From contig JAAYIY010000016.1 of NCBI GenBank assembly GCA_012523185.1, forward strand, positions 1 to 56,656: 56,656 bases of DNA, read 5' to 3'. The position numbers were made by a program, and so were the translations under genes. The notes under the pieces are model-generated. The model saw nothing but the letters and a program-made list of their open reading frames with translations, was not told the origin of the DNA and did not search any database. Shown in pieces: positions 17,633 through 25,985 of the stretch (position 1 is its first letter; every line of letters begins with the position of its first letter). This stretch comes from Clostridiales bacterium (GTDB taxonomy: Bacteria; Bacillota; Clostridia; Oscillospirales; Acutalibacteraceae).

Positions 17633-19627
17633 TTAATTGTGACTTGCCGATAAAACCTTGTCCTTTTCTTTGCTTTGATAAAGTATGCTCGGCAGACGCT
17701 CGACAATGCTGTTGACTCCGATGAAAAGCTGCGTGTCATCCATCCGCCCATACCAGACATTTTGACGAACGAAATCCATTTTATCTGAAACGGGTTTTGT
17801 GTCTGTAAAACGGAGGCGGACAGGGTCTTTTTTAAGTGATGTTTTTTTGCCTGATACGGCGTCGCGGAAAAAGGAGTGAAAGTCATAAAGCAAATCTGCT
17901 TCCGAAACCCTGTTGCCGGGACTTTTAATGATGGCATTTTGATATTTTATCAAGTCCTCCCGCCTTTTTGCATCGCTTTCAATCTCGGAAAGAAAGCCAT
18001 CAACTTCATCATAAAACTTTTCTTTTTCCATCATAAGCTTTGTGAAAGCGTATTCGTCAAACGCCCATAAGATATCGCCCATCCCTTCATATGTCCTGTA
18101 AAAGGGAGTTTCGCTGTGCTGGAGACTTCTTACAAAATCGTCAAGCTCCGCAAAAACAGAGCCCGTCACCGTGTCTCGGGGCAGTGAAGCGCACCAGTCA
18201 ATAAAACGCTCATAAAAAGCTTTGTACGATATCAGCTTTTCGACGAAAGCATACACAGCCGCCACGCGAAGAAGCCCGAAGTTGTGAAAGGTGTGGATGC
18301 ATTTTACAAACATATATGTTTTGAGCCACCCCTCAAGACTTAAGGTTGAAGTGGCTACAATTATTTTGGAGCGTTCGGGAATTTCGCTGTTTGTCGCGCT
18401 GCTGTGCTGACGAATGTATCTCTTGTGTTTTGCAACAATGCGGTATTTTGTGATGAAGTCATCGCTTCCGAGCCTTGAGTTCGGGAGAAGCTCGCAAGGA
18501 TAAACGGCTATATGTGTGTGCTGGTTACATGACAGCAGTATGTCAATTCCATCGGTGAAGGAATCATATGTTTCGCCGGGAAGTCCCATTATCAGCTCGG
18601 AATAAACAGGGATCCCGTGATCACTGTATTGCTTTATCAGCTCACGGAAGCGCTCAATATCTATATTGCTCCTGCCGATGTTTTTACACACCTCGGGCGA
18701 AAGGCTCTGAAACGAAAGAGACAAATATTTCCCGATGCCGTTGTCTTTAAGCTTTTTAGCAATTTCAAAAACATTGTCGTTTTTAAATATGGAGTAATTC
18801 ATCTTAAATTTGCACGGGTAGCCTGTCTCTTTTCTTGATTTAATAAGTAAATCGGCGATTTCGGAATCTCTTGGAAACATTCCGAAATTGGCGTCGGCGC
18901 CGTAAATATATTCTATCTTGTTTTTTGCCATCCATTCGATTTCTTTTTTTATTCGGTCCATGGAAAGAAACCGCACCTTTGACTGAATCGTTCCCCAGTC
19001 GCAAAAGGCGCACTTGTTGGGGCAGCCGCGGTTTGTCTCCCAGACAATCGGAAAACTGTAGTCGCTGTTGTTTGTCATTATATCGTCAAAAACCCCCGTA
19101 AGGTAGGGCGACGGGTAATTAGTGATGTCGGCAAGCTCTCTGTTTTCTGTTGTGCGGACTTGCCCGTCTTTGCCGCGGTAAGAAATCCCTTTAACGTCGG
19201 AAATATCGCCCATGCCGCCGTATGCCAGCATAAGCTCTGTGAAGGTCTTTTCACCTTCACCATTCACTGTTATGTCAACATAAGAAAGTTCGTCAAGCGC
19301 TTTGCCTTCCGGCAAAAGATTATGCCCGCCAAAAATTATCTTGACGTCAGGCACAAGCTCACGGAGCCTCTTTGCGTAAGCCTTGCTGTATTCATTATTC
19401 CAGATATAGCAGGAAAACGCGACGGCAAAGGGGCTTTTCAAGGATGCTATAGATGCGTCGATGTCGACTTTGCTGAAAATGATGCCCGCCACGCGGTACA
19501 GCTTTGAAAATCTTCTGTCGCTTTGGGCGTATGCGGCAATGGCGCCGACGGAATACGGAAGATAGATGCTGTTTTTAGAGCTTTGAATTATTGAACTCAC
19601 CTGAACAAAGTATATGTTCTTTTTCAT
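17633..19627 (-). CDS. B12-binding domain radical SAM protein
   Basis: From ATG 19627 (GGGGG seven bases upstream) the protein has 664 residues. The N-terminal part (1-165) looks like a cobalamin-binding Rossmann domain, with LPYSVGAIAAYA and IIFGGHNL and, as in many relatives, no strict DxHxxG motif. The radical SAM core carries Cys202, Cys206 and Cys209 in CPNKCAFCDWG. A helical C-terminus has DKMDFVRQNVWYGR, a segment I associate with rSAM proteins of glycan or natural-product clusters. Its start overlaps the GT2 gene by 53 bp, which implies tight co-expression. Substrate unknown; methyl or radical transfer to a glycolipid or peptide is speculative. Confidence 0.85.
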   Translation of the reverse strand: MKKNIYFVQVSSIIQSSKNSIYLPYSVGAIAAYAQSDRRFSKLYRVAGIIFSKVDIDASIASLKSPFAVAFSCYIWNNEYSKAYAKRLRELVPDVKIIFGGHNLLPEGKALDELSYVDITVNGEGEKTFTELMLAYGGMGDISDVKGISYRGKDGQVRTTENRELADITNYPSPYLTGVFDDIMTNNSDYSFPIVWETNRGCPNKCAFCDWGTIQSKVRFLSMDRIKKEIEWMAKNKIEYIYGADANFGMFPRDSEIADLLIKSRKETGYPCKFKMNYSIFKNDNVFEIAKKLKDNGIGKYLSLSFQSLSPEVCKNIGRSNIDIERFRELIKQYSDHGIPVYSELIMGLPGETYDSFTDGIDILLSCNQHTHIAVYPCELLPNSRLGSDDFITKYRIVAKHKRYIRQHSSATNSEIPERSKIIVATSTLSLEGWLKTYMFVKCIHTFHNFGLLRVAAVYAFVEKLISYKAFYERFIDWCASLPRDTVTGSVFAELDDFVRSLQHSETPFYRTYEGMGDILWAFDEYAFTKLMMEKEKFYDEVDGFLSEIESDAKRREDLIKYQNAIIKSPGNRVSEADLLYDFHSFFRDAVSGKKTSLKKDPVRLRFTDTKPVSDKMDFVRQNVWYGRMDDTQLFIGVNSIVERLPSILYQSKEKDKVLSASHN

Positions 19628-20360
19628 CAATTGTCCCCCTTTTGACAATTCGTGAACGCGGAGTAAAACGTATGCGAAACGCTGTTTTAATGTAAGGAAG
19701 GCATTTTAATATCTCCGATTTTGCTTTTCCGTCGTCTCTTAGACTCCATGTGCATGGAATTTCGATTGTTTTGCAGCCCGCCCTTATAATCTTAAGCATA
19801 CATTCAAGATAAAACGCTTCTCTTTCCGCTCTAAGGTTCAGCGAGCGAAGAAGCGGCAGAGGCGCAATTTGGTAGACGTTTGTGACATCTGTCTGATCGG
19901 TGTTGAACATCACTCCCATTAAACGGTTAAAAGTGAAGTTTAAAGCGTGCTTGAGCTTGCCGTAACCTTGAAAGCTGTTTGGATTCAGCCAGCGGGACGT
20001 CGTAATCACGCTGTCGGGGTGCTGGCGCGCCGCCTCAATCATCCTTGCCGCGGCCTCGATTTCTATTTCACCGTCGGCGGGCATCATTATGATGTGCGTG
20101 CCGCGCGCGATTGAAATCGCTTCTTGACAGGCGTTGCCTATGTGCGGTTTTTTTTGGCGGTATAAGATCACGGGAACATCACCGCATCTCGTGAGGGATT
20201 CGGCTGTCTCAAGATTTTCGGGTGTTGATTTTGCGCAAGTGACAATAATCACTTCACGAAGGTCTCCTTGATTGCAGGTGCTAAGAACAGTGTTAAAGGT
20301 TTTGCGCAGCAAATCGGTTTCATTTGACGTCATAATGGCAATGCTGACAGACATATTCAT
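19575..20360 (-). CDS. Glycosyltransferase family 2 protein
   Basis: A 261-residue GT-A fold protein of the GT2 type. The nucleotide-sugar domain opens VSIAIMTSNETDLLRKT. The usual DxD metal site appears as PADGEIE (about 94-100), and a later RAEREAFYLECMLKI-type acceptor region is followed by basic residues. No membrane helix is evident. It resembles polyprenyl-phosphate sugar synthases and peptidoglycan-modifying GT2 enzymes, but the donor cannot be named. AAGGTGA precedes the ATG. The last 53 bp are shared with the downstream radical SAM gene. Confidence 0.85.
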   Translation of the reverse strand: MNMSVSIAIMTSNETDLLRKTFNTVLSTCNQGDLREVIIVTCAKSTPENLETAESLTRCGDVPVILYRQKKPHIGNACQEAISIARGTHIIMMPADGEIEIEAAARMIEAARQHPDSVITTSRWLNPNSFQGYGKLKHALNFTFNRLMGVMFNTDQTDVTNVYQIAPLPLLRSLNLRAEREAFYLECMLKIIRAGCKTIEIPCTWSLRDDGKAKSEILKCLPYIKTAFRIRFTPRSRIVKRGTIDEKEHILCSGEFNNSKL

Positions 20361-20677
20361 GGTTCACCTTGAAAATAATATATTTCAATTTAATTATAAC
20401 GGGACAAGGTGTATATGTCAATAGGTAATTATGATTTCGTGCGAAGATTGTCGCATTTCAGCCTTCGGGAGGCTCCTCCTTTTATTTTAACAATCAGTTT
20501 TCGATTTTTTGCCGCGCCGAATATTATATATTACCAAGTGTGAAAACAATGTCGAATTGCGGAGGGAAAATGCAATCGGCGGCTTTTTAATATGCTTATA
20601 ATGTTTAAGCAGGCGCCAAAGCGTTAAACAGTGTCAGCGGAACGTCTCTGTTAATATAATGTACCAAACGCCAAGAT

Positions 20678-20735
20678 TTCTCCGAACCTCATTCAAGCCT
20701 TCTCCGAATCTTCTCCAAGTTTTCTCCAAGTTTTT
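20678..20735. repeat. Short direct repeats of TTCTCC(G/A)A
   Basis: TCTCCGAA, TCTCCGAA, TCTCCAAG and TCTCCAAG follow one another within about 60 bp upstream of the leu promoter. The first two and the last two form pairs. They may be binding sites for a regulator or simple sequence. The rest of 20361-20829 shows no gene. Confidence 0.5.
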
Positions 20736-20829
20736 GAGGGGCGAAAGACAGTTTTTCAGCTTTTGAAAGCGTTTTCATGGCTCGTATAAAAACTTTTTTT
20801 GAAGATTTCTAAAAAATTAATTTAAATTG

Positions 20830-20858
20830 TTGACAATTCAAAACTCCTGTGTTATTAT
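20830..20858 (+). promoter_or_regulatory. leu operon promoter
   Basis: TTGACA (20830-20835), 17-bp spacer, TATTAT (20853-20858). It precedes the leader peptide by about 40 bp. Confidence 0.8.
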
Positions 20859-20896
20859 CTGTAAAATATCAAAAACGGCAAAGGCTGGTTTTAATC

Positions 20897-20995
20897 ATGA
20901 CAATGACAGCGGCTCTCAACACACTTCTTAACGTTTCCGCGCTTCTCCTTTTAAGCGGGGGCGGAGATTTGTGTTGGCTGCGTCGAACAAATTGA
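20897..20995 (+). CDS. Leucine-rich leader peptide of the leu operon
   Basis: ATG to TGA, 32 residues, MTMTAALNTLLNVSALLLLS then a GGGDLCWLRRTN end. Nine of 32 residues are leucine, including four in a row at 16-19 (CTT CTC CTT TTA). It lies between a clear promoter and an intrinsic terminator in front of leuA. The Leu codons fall in a stretch that can pair with the following GGGGGCGGA region. These are the marks of ribosome-mediated transcription attenuation: stalling on leucine codons when charged tRNA-Leu is scarce would favour read-through. The antiterminator pairing could not be settled by eye. The upstream ribosome binding site is weak. Confidence 0.75.
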   Translation: MTMTAALNTLLNVSALLLLSGGGDLCWLRRTN

Positions 20996-21022
20996 TTTAT
21001 CAGGAAACTAACGATAACTCAA

Positions 21023-21058
21023 CGGCTTGCAGGGCAACACCTGCAAGCCGCTTTTTTT
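21023..21058 (+). terminator. Attenuator terminator before leuA
   Basis: A perfect 11-bp GC-rich stem (21023-21033 with 21040-21050), six-base loop GCAACA, then C and seven T. It lies 27 bp after the leader peptide stop and 150 bp before leuA, so transcription must pass it to express the operon. Confidence 0.85.
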
Positions 21059-21209
21059 ACCTCGGTCACTTTGCGCGCGCAAAGCTTTGAAACCGATTCG
21101 GGACACAGCACGGTCAAGTTTGTTCACAAGGCGAATGATATTCTTTGGTCATAAGGCGAAAGCCTTGACATAAATTACACGGTCGTCAAACGGCCGGAAG
21201 GAGGAAGCT

Positions 21210-22742
21210 ATGAAAAGTCACGTAAAAGTATTTGACACCACGCTCCGCGACGGAGAGCAGGCACCGGGGTGCAGCATGAACCTGAAAGAAAAAATTGAGG
21301 TTGCGAAGCGACTTGAAATGTTGAAGGTCGACATTATCGAGGCAGGTTTTGCGGCTTCCTCACCGGGAGATTTTTCGTCCGTTTCAGAGGTGGCGGCAAA
21401 TATTAAGGACTGCACCATCGCGTCTCTTGCGCGCTGCCACGAAAAAGACATCGACGCGGCGTATCAAGCTGTCAAAAAGGCCGTGTCCCCGCGTATACAC
21501 GTATTTATAGCGACGTCTCCCGTCCACATGGAATACAAGCTGAAGATGACGCCGGAACAAGTAATCGAAAGAGCGGCAAGCATGATAAAGTATGCCAAAT
21601 CCTATTGCTCGGACATTGAGTTTTCCGCCGAGGACGCCACGCGCAGCGACCCTGAATTTCTGGCAAAAGTCGTCAGGAAGGCGATTGAAAGCGGCGCGGG
21701 TGTAATCAACATCCCCGATACTGTAGGGTACTCAACACCGGAAGAAATGCGCGCTGTCATAGAGCGTCTGCGCGCCGACGTTCCCGAATGCGAGGGGATT
21801 GAAATCTCTGTCCACTGCCACAACGATTTGGGAATGGCGACGGCTAATACGCTTGCGGGAATACTCGGCGGCGCACGGCAGGTTGAATGCACAGTCAACG
21901 GCATCGGCGAGCGAGCGGGCAATGCGCCGATGGAGGAAGTGGTGATGGCGCTCAAAACGCGCCCCGACATTTTTGCCGTTGACACACGAATAGACACAAC
22001 GCAGATTTACAGGGCAAGCAAGGCTGTTTTCGGCGTCATAGGCAGAGCTGTTCCGATAAACAAGCCTATTGTCGGAGCAAACGCCTTTGCGCATGAGGCG
22101 GGAATACATCAGCACGGTGTTTTGGCAAACAGGAACACATATGAGATAATGACGCCTGAATCTGTCGGAATCCCGACTAACCAGATAGTTTTGGGCAAGC
22201 ACTCCGGCAGGCACGCCTTTGACGAAAAGCTTGTCTCAATGGGCTTTAACCTTTCTGCCGAGCAAGCCGAACGCTGCTTTACAGACTTCAAAAAGCTTTG
22301 CGACAAAAAGAAGGAAACAACCGATCGCGACATTGAAGCCATTGTATGGGATATGTCTCCGGAAACGACGGCAAATGTTTATGTGCTGAAGGGATTTTCT
22401 GTCCACACAGGCGATTCGGAGGCGGCGACGGCTGTCATATCGCTTGAAAAGGACGGGACTGTAACAGAGGATGTGGCGCTCGGCAACGGGCCTGTTGACG
22501 CGGCATACAAAGCCGTTGACAAGATTGTCGCCCCGCCCGAATATGTTTTTGAAAACTATGTTATCCAGTCGGTGTCCGAGGGCAAGGACAGCCTCGGAGA
22601 GGTTATAACGACACTCAGGCGCAACGACAGGACTTTTTCAGCAAAAGGTGTTTCGACAGACATCATTGAGGCGAGCATCATATCTTATATCCACGCGCTT
22701 AACAAGCTGATGGATTACAGCGGCGCCGAGAGGAGAGAATGA
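21210..22742 (+). CDS. leuA: 2-isopropylmalate synthase
   Basis: LeuA condenses acetyl-CoA with 2-oxoisovalerate, the first committed step of leucine synthesis. The 510 residues include the HMGL-like catalytic barrel with [13 protein letters not shown] near the N-terminus and the metal-binding HCHNDLGMA. The C-terminal LeuA allosteric domain, where leucine binds for feedback inhibition, spans about residues 380-505. GGAAGGAGG precedes the ATG. It is first in leuACDB, behind the attenuator. leuC starts one base after its stop codon. Confidence 0.98.
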   Translation: MKSHVKVFDTTLRDGEQAPGCSMNLKEKIEVAKRLEMLKVDIIEAGFAASSPGDFSSVSEVAANIKDCTIASLARCHEKDIDAAYQAVKKAVSPRIHVFIATSPVHMEYKLKMTPEQVIERAASMIKYAKSYCSDIEFSAEDATRSDPEFLAKVVRKAIESGAGVINIPDTVGYSTPEEMRAVIERLRADVPECEGIEISVHCHNDLGMATANTLAGILGGARQVECTVNGIGERAGNAPMEEVVMALKTRPDIFAVDTRIDTTQIYRASKAVFGVIGRAVPINKPIVGANAFAHEAGIHQHGVLANRNTYEIMTPESVGIPTNQIVLGKHSGRHAFDEKLVSMGFNLSAEQAERCFTDFKKLCDKKKETTDRDIEAIVWDMSPETTANVYVLKGFSVHTGDSEAATAVISLEKDGTVTEDVALGNGPVDAAYKAVDKIVAPPEYVFENYVIQSVSEGKDSLGEVITTLRRNDRTFSAKGVSTDIIEASIISYIHALNKLMDYSGAERRE

Positions 22743-22743
22743 T

Positions 22744-24018
22744 ATGTCAATGACCATGACGCAGGAGATAATCGCCGAACACTGCGGCGGCGGGGAAGTT
22801 AAAGCGGGAGAAATCGTTTTGGCGGACGTCGATGTCATTTTGGCAAACGACATCACGGCGCCCGTTTCGATACGCGAGCTTGAAAGGCACGGCATAAACA
22901 AAGTGCATGACGCGGACAAAATCGCGCTCGTGATGGACCACTTTGTCCCGTGCAAGGACATAAAGGCGGCGCAGCAGTGCCTGGAGGTGCGCCGTTTTGC
23001 CCGCGAGCATAAAATCAAAAACTTTTTTGACGCGGGGGATATGGGCATTGAGCACGCTCTGCTTCCGGAAAAGGGGATAGTCGGCAGCGGAGATCTTGTT
23101 GTGGGAGCCGATTCGCACACATGCACATACGGAGCAATGGGCGCGTTTTCGACGGGAATGGGTTCGACTGACATAGCCTTTGCCATGGCGACGGGCAAAA
23201 CGTGGCTCAAGGTTCCCTCTGCCATTCGTTTTGTTTTGAAAAACAAGCCTGCCGAATGGATTGGCGGCAAGGACATAATTCTTTACATCATCGGCAAAAT
23301 CGGCGTTGACGGAGCCGGCTACAAATCAATGGAGTTCTGCGGTGACGGCGTTTCGCACCTCTCGATGGACGACAGGTTCACAATTGCCAATATGGCTATT
23401 GAGGCAGGGGCAAAAAACGGAATATTTGAAACGGATGAAAAAACAGCCGAATACGAAAGCGGGATACGGGCGCGGACAGTAGAGCGCAAAATCGGCGCGG
23501 GCGCGCTGTATGAAGCGGAATATGAAATAGACTTGTCCGCGCTTCGCACAGTCGTGTCAAAGCCCCATTCGCCTGAAAATGTCTGCTTTACCGACGAGCT
23601 GGACGAGACGGCAGTCGACCAAGTCGTGATAGGCTCATGCACAAACGGCAGGCTCAGCGATCTCGAAATTGCCGCAAAGGTGTTCGAGGGCAGGCGCGTC
23701 CACGAAAACTGCCGCGCGATAATTATACCCGCCACACAAAAGATTTACCTTGACGCGCTCAAATCCGGGGCTATCGAAACCTTTATAAACGCGGGATGCG
23801 TCGTTTCAACGCCGACCTGCGGGCCTTGTCTCGGCGGTCATATGGGTATCCTCGCGAAAGGCGAGCGCGCCGTTTCGACGACAAACAGAAACTTTGTAGG
23901 GCGCATGGGTCATCCCGAAAGCGAGGTCTATTTGGCGGGTCCCGCCGTCGCCGCCGCCTCGGCGATAGAAGGGAAAATAGTGCCGCCCGAAAAGGTGATG
24001 GGGGGATATGAAAAATGA
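22744..24018 (+). CDS. leuC: 3-isopropylmalate dehydratase large subunit
   Basis: LeuC binds the [4Fe-4S] cluster of isopropylmalate isomerase and works with LeuD to convert 2- to 3-isopropylmalate. The aconitase-type motifs are complete: [24 protein letters not shown] and [13 protein letters not shown], supplying the three cluster cysteines. The 424 residues match the shorter bacterial/archaeal LeuC type. Translation is coupled to leuA, and the 3' end overlaps leuD by 4 bp (ATGA). Confidence 0.97.
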   Translation: MSMTMTQEIIAEHCGGGEVKAGEIVLADVDVILANDITAPVSIRELERHGINKVHDADKIALVMDHFVPCKDIKAAQQCLEVRRFAREHKIKNFFDAGDMGIEHALLPEKGIVGSGDLVVGADSHTCTYGAMGAFSTGMGSTDIAFAMATGKTWLKVPSAIRFVLKNKPAEWIGGKDIILYIIGKIGVDGAGYKSMEFCGDGVSHLSMDDRFTIANMAIEAGAKNGIFETDEKTAEYESGIRARTVERKIGAGALYEAEYEIDLSALRTVVSKPHSPENVCFTDELDETAVDQVVIGSCTNGRLSDLEIAAKVFEGRRVHENCRAIIIPATQKIYLDALKSGAIETFINAGCVVSTPTCGPCLGGHMGILAKGERAVSTTNRNFVGRMGHPESEVYLAGPAVAAASAIEGKIVPPEKVMGGYEK

Positions 24019-24518
24019 AAGTAAAAGGTAAAGTCATAAAATATGGCGGCGACGTCAACACCGATGTGATAATTCCGGCGCGCTATCTTAACACAGCCGA
24101 TGAAAAGGAACTGGCTCTGCACTGCATGGAGGATTTAGACCGCGATTTTCAAAAAAAGCTTCGCGGCGGGGATATAATCGCGGCCGGCAAAAACTTCGGC
24201 TGCGGCTCCTCAAGGGAACACGCGCCCATAGCCATTAAGGCAAGCGGTGTGGCGTGTGTAATAGCCGTCGATTTCGCCAGGATTTTTTACAGAAACGCCA
24301 TCAATATCGGCCTGCCGATTCTTGAGTGTCCAAAGGCGGCGAACGAATGCGACGAGGGCGACGAAATTGAAATAGATTTTGAAAGCGGCGCGATTCATAA
24401 CGTCACAAAGGGCAAGCTTTACAAATCCATGCCTTTCCCCGGTTTTATTCGGGACATAGTCAAAAAAGGCGGTCTTATGAAGATCGCGAAAGAATTTGAT
24501 GGAGGTGCCGGCAAATGA
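24015..24518 (+). CDS. leuD: 3-isopropylmalate dehydratase small subunit
   Basis: LeuD is the small swivel-domain partner of LeuC. The 167 residues contain the family motifs [14 protein letters not shown] near the N-terminus and [17 protein letters not shown] at about 58-74, which closes over the active site. It overlaps leuC and leuB by 4 bp each, an arrangement suited to making subunits in equal amounts. Confidence 0.97.
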   Translation: MKVKGKVIKYGGDVNTDVIIPARYLNTADEKELALHCMEDLDRDFQKKLRGGDIIAAGKNFGCGSSREHAPIAIKASGVACVIAVDFARIFYRNAINIGLPILECPKAANECDEGDEIEIDFESGAIHNVTKGKLYKSMPFPGFIRDIVKKGGLMKIAKEFDGGAGK

Positions 24519-25588
24519 GCTTTCGTATCGCTCTGATAAAAGGTGACGGAATAGGGCCGGAGGTCGTCGACTCCGCCCGCGCCGTGCTTGATAAAACGGC
24601 CAAGGTGTTCGGCCGCACATTTGATTATGAGGAGGCTCTTGCGGGAGGATGCGCTATTGACGCCGTCGGCGAACCGCTGCCGTCTGAAAGCGTGCGTATA
24701 TGCAAAAGCTGCGACGCCGTTTTGCTCGGCGCCGTCGGCGGCACAAAGTGGGATAACCTGCCTGTAAATATCCGGCCGGAAAAGGCTATACTCGGGCTTC
24801 GCTCGGAGCTTGGACTTTTCGCGAATCTGCGCCCAGCGCTTCTCCACAAGGCGCTCGCGCCGTTTTCACCGCTGCGCGGGGACATAGCGGACAAGGGCAT
24901 AGATTTGATGTTTGTCCGCGAGCTTACCGGCGGGATATATTTCGGCGAACGCGGCGTGACGCGCGGAGCGGGGGGCAAAGCGGCGTTTGACACGGAAATG
25001 TATTCTGAAGCCGAGATTGAAAGGATAGGGCGAAAGGCGTTTGAGCTTGCCATGGGACGAAGAAAAGATGTCGTCAGCATCGATAAGGCAAACGTGCTTG
25101 AAAGCTCTCGTCTTTGGCGCGAAACAATGCGCCGAATCGCCGCGGAATATCCGTCTGTAAAATACAGTGAAATGCTGGTGGACAACGCCGCCATGCAGCT
25201 TGTTATAAATCCGTCGCGGTTTGACGTCGTCGTCACGAGCAACCTTTTCGGCGATATACTTTCCGACGAGGCGGCGGCTGTCACAGGCTCGATAGGGCTT
25301 ATTCCGTCAGCTTCTGTCGGCGAGGGGTCATTCGGGCTTTATGAGCCTATACACGGCTCGGCGCCCGATATCGCGGGAAGCGGAAAGGCAAACCCGACCG
25401 CCGCGATTCTTTCTGCCGCCATGATGCTGCGCTGCTCCATGTCGCTCTGCGAGGAGGCGGACAGGATTGAGGAAGCCGTTGAAAAAGCTCTCATGTCGGG
25501 AGCGCGCACATCCGACATGGTTTGCGCGGATTCGGAAAAGGCGCTTTCAACAAAGGGTATGACAGAGGCTGTTTTGTCGTTTATTTAA
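24515..25588 (+). CDS. leuB: 3-isopropylmalate dehydrogenase
   Basis: LeuB oxidises and decarboxylates 3-isopropylmalate to 2-oxoisocaproate with NAD. It is a beta-decarboxylating dehydrogenase: GDGIGPEVV at 10-18, the substrate arginines in [21 protein letters not shown], and the NAD-binding segment [15 protein letters not shown]. The length of 357 residues is normal. GGAGGTG lies upstream. It closes the leuACDB block; no terminator hairpin is obvious in the next 80 bp. Confidence 0.97.
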   Translation: MSFRIALIKGDGIGPEVVDSARAVLDKTAKVFGRTFDYEEALAGGCAIDAVGEPLPSESVRICKSCDAVLLGAVGGTKWDNLPVNIRPEKAILGLRSELGLFANLRPALLHKALAPFSPLRGDIADKGIDLMFVRELTGGIYFGERGVTRGAGGKAAFDTEMYSEAEIERIGRKAFELAMGRRKDVVSIDKANVLESSRLWRETMRRIAAEYPSVKYSEMLVDNAAMQLVINPSRFDVVVTSNLFGDILSDEAAAVTGSIGLIPSASVGEGSFGLYEPIHGSAPDIAGSGKANPTAAILSAAMMLRCSMSLCEEADRIEEAVEKALMSGARTSDMVCADSEKALSTKGMTEAVLSFI

Positions 25589-25670
25589 ACGAAACCGCCA
25601 TTATTCCCGCACGAAAAAGCATACAAACCAAACAAGATTACCGAAAGATGAAAAGATATTTTTAAAAATG

Positions 25671-25698
25671 TTGACAAACTTATGCGATGTGCTATAAT
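25671..25698 (+). promoter_or_regulatory. ilv operon promoter
   Basis: TTGACA (25671-25676), 16-bp spacer, TATAAT (25693-25698), about 107 bp before the leader peptide. Confidence 0.82.
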
Positions 25699-25804
25699 GT
25701 TGACACAGCAACGCTTCAAATCTTAAAGCATTTGCGATCTGTTTGCGGCTATTTACAGCTATCTAACAGTTGTTGACAGCTATTTTGCAACTAAGGAGTA
25801 AGAC

Positions 25805-25900
25805 ATGTTAAGCTTTATCGGCGCAATAGTTATTATTCTCGTAGGCGTTATCGTGCTTGTCGATAATGTCTTCAATTGTTGCGCTGACGGAATAGCATAA
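25805..25900 (+). CDS. Ile/Val/Leu-rich leader peptide of the ilv operon
   Basis: ATG to TAA, 31 residues: MLSFIGAIVIILVGVIVLVD then NVFNCCADGIA. Ile (6), Val (6) and Leu (3) make up about half, with a nearly unbroken run at 8-19. AAGGAG lies six bases before the ATG. The gene sits between a strong promoter and an intrinsic terminator ahead of ilvB, so a regulatory leader for branched-chain attenuation is the best reading. A real small membrane peptide is the alternative, since the run is hydrophobic. Confidence 0.78.
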   Translation: MLSFIGAIVIILVGVIVLVDNVFNCCADGIA

Positions 25901-25920
25901 AGAGCCGATTCAACTCTTTA
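25898..25920 (+). promoter_or_regulatory. Leader hairpin overlapping the leader-peptide stop codon
   Basis: A perfect 7-bp stem, TAAAGAG with CTCTTTA, nine-base loop, starts at the leader-peptide stop codon and ends two bases before the terminator stem. It is a candidate pause or anti-antiterminator element in the attenuation switch. Confidence 0.5.
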
Positions 25921-25922
25921 AA

Positions 25923-25954
25923 GGGCCTTCAGCCAAAGCTGGAGGCCCTCTCTT
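25923..25954 (+). terminator. Attenuator terminator before ilvB
   Basis: An 11-bp stem with one T-G pair (25923-25933 with 25938-25948), loop CAAA, followed by the T-rich TCTCTT. It lies about 30 bp before ilvB. Confidence 0.8.
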
Positions 25955-25985
25955 AAATTTAAAACAGCGAAAGGGGATGAATGTA

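Noticed and set aside
20859-21209. T-box riboswitch in the leu leader
   Set aside because: No AGGGTGGNACCGCG antiterminator motif or specifier loop was seen; the Leu-rich small gene explains the terminator better. The same holds for the ilv leader.
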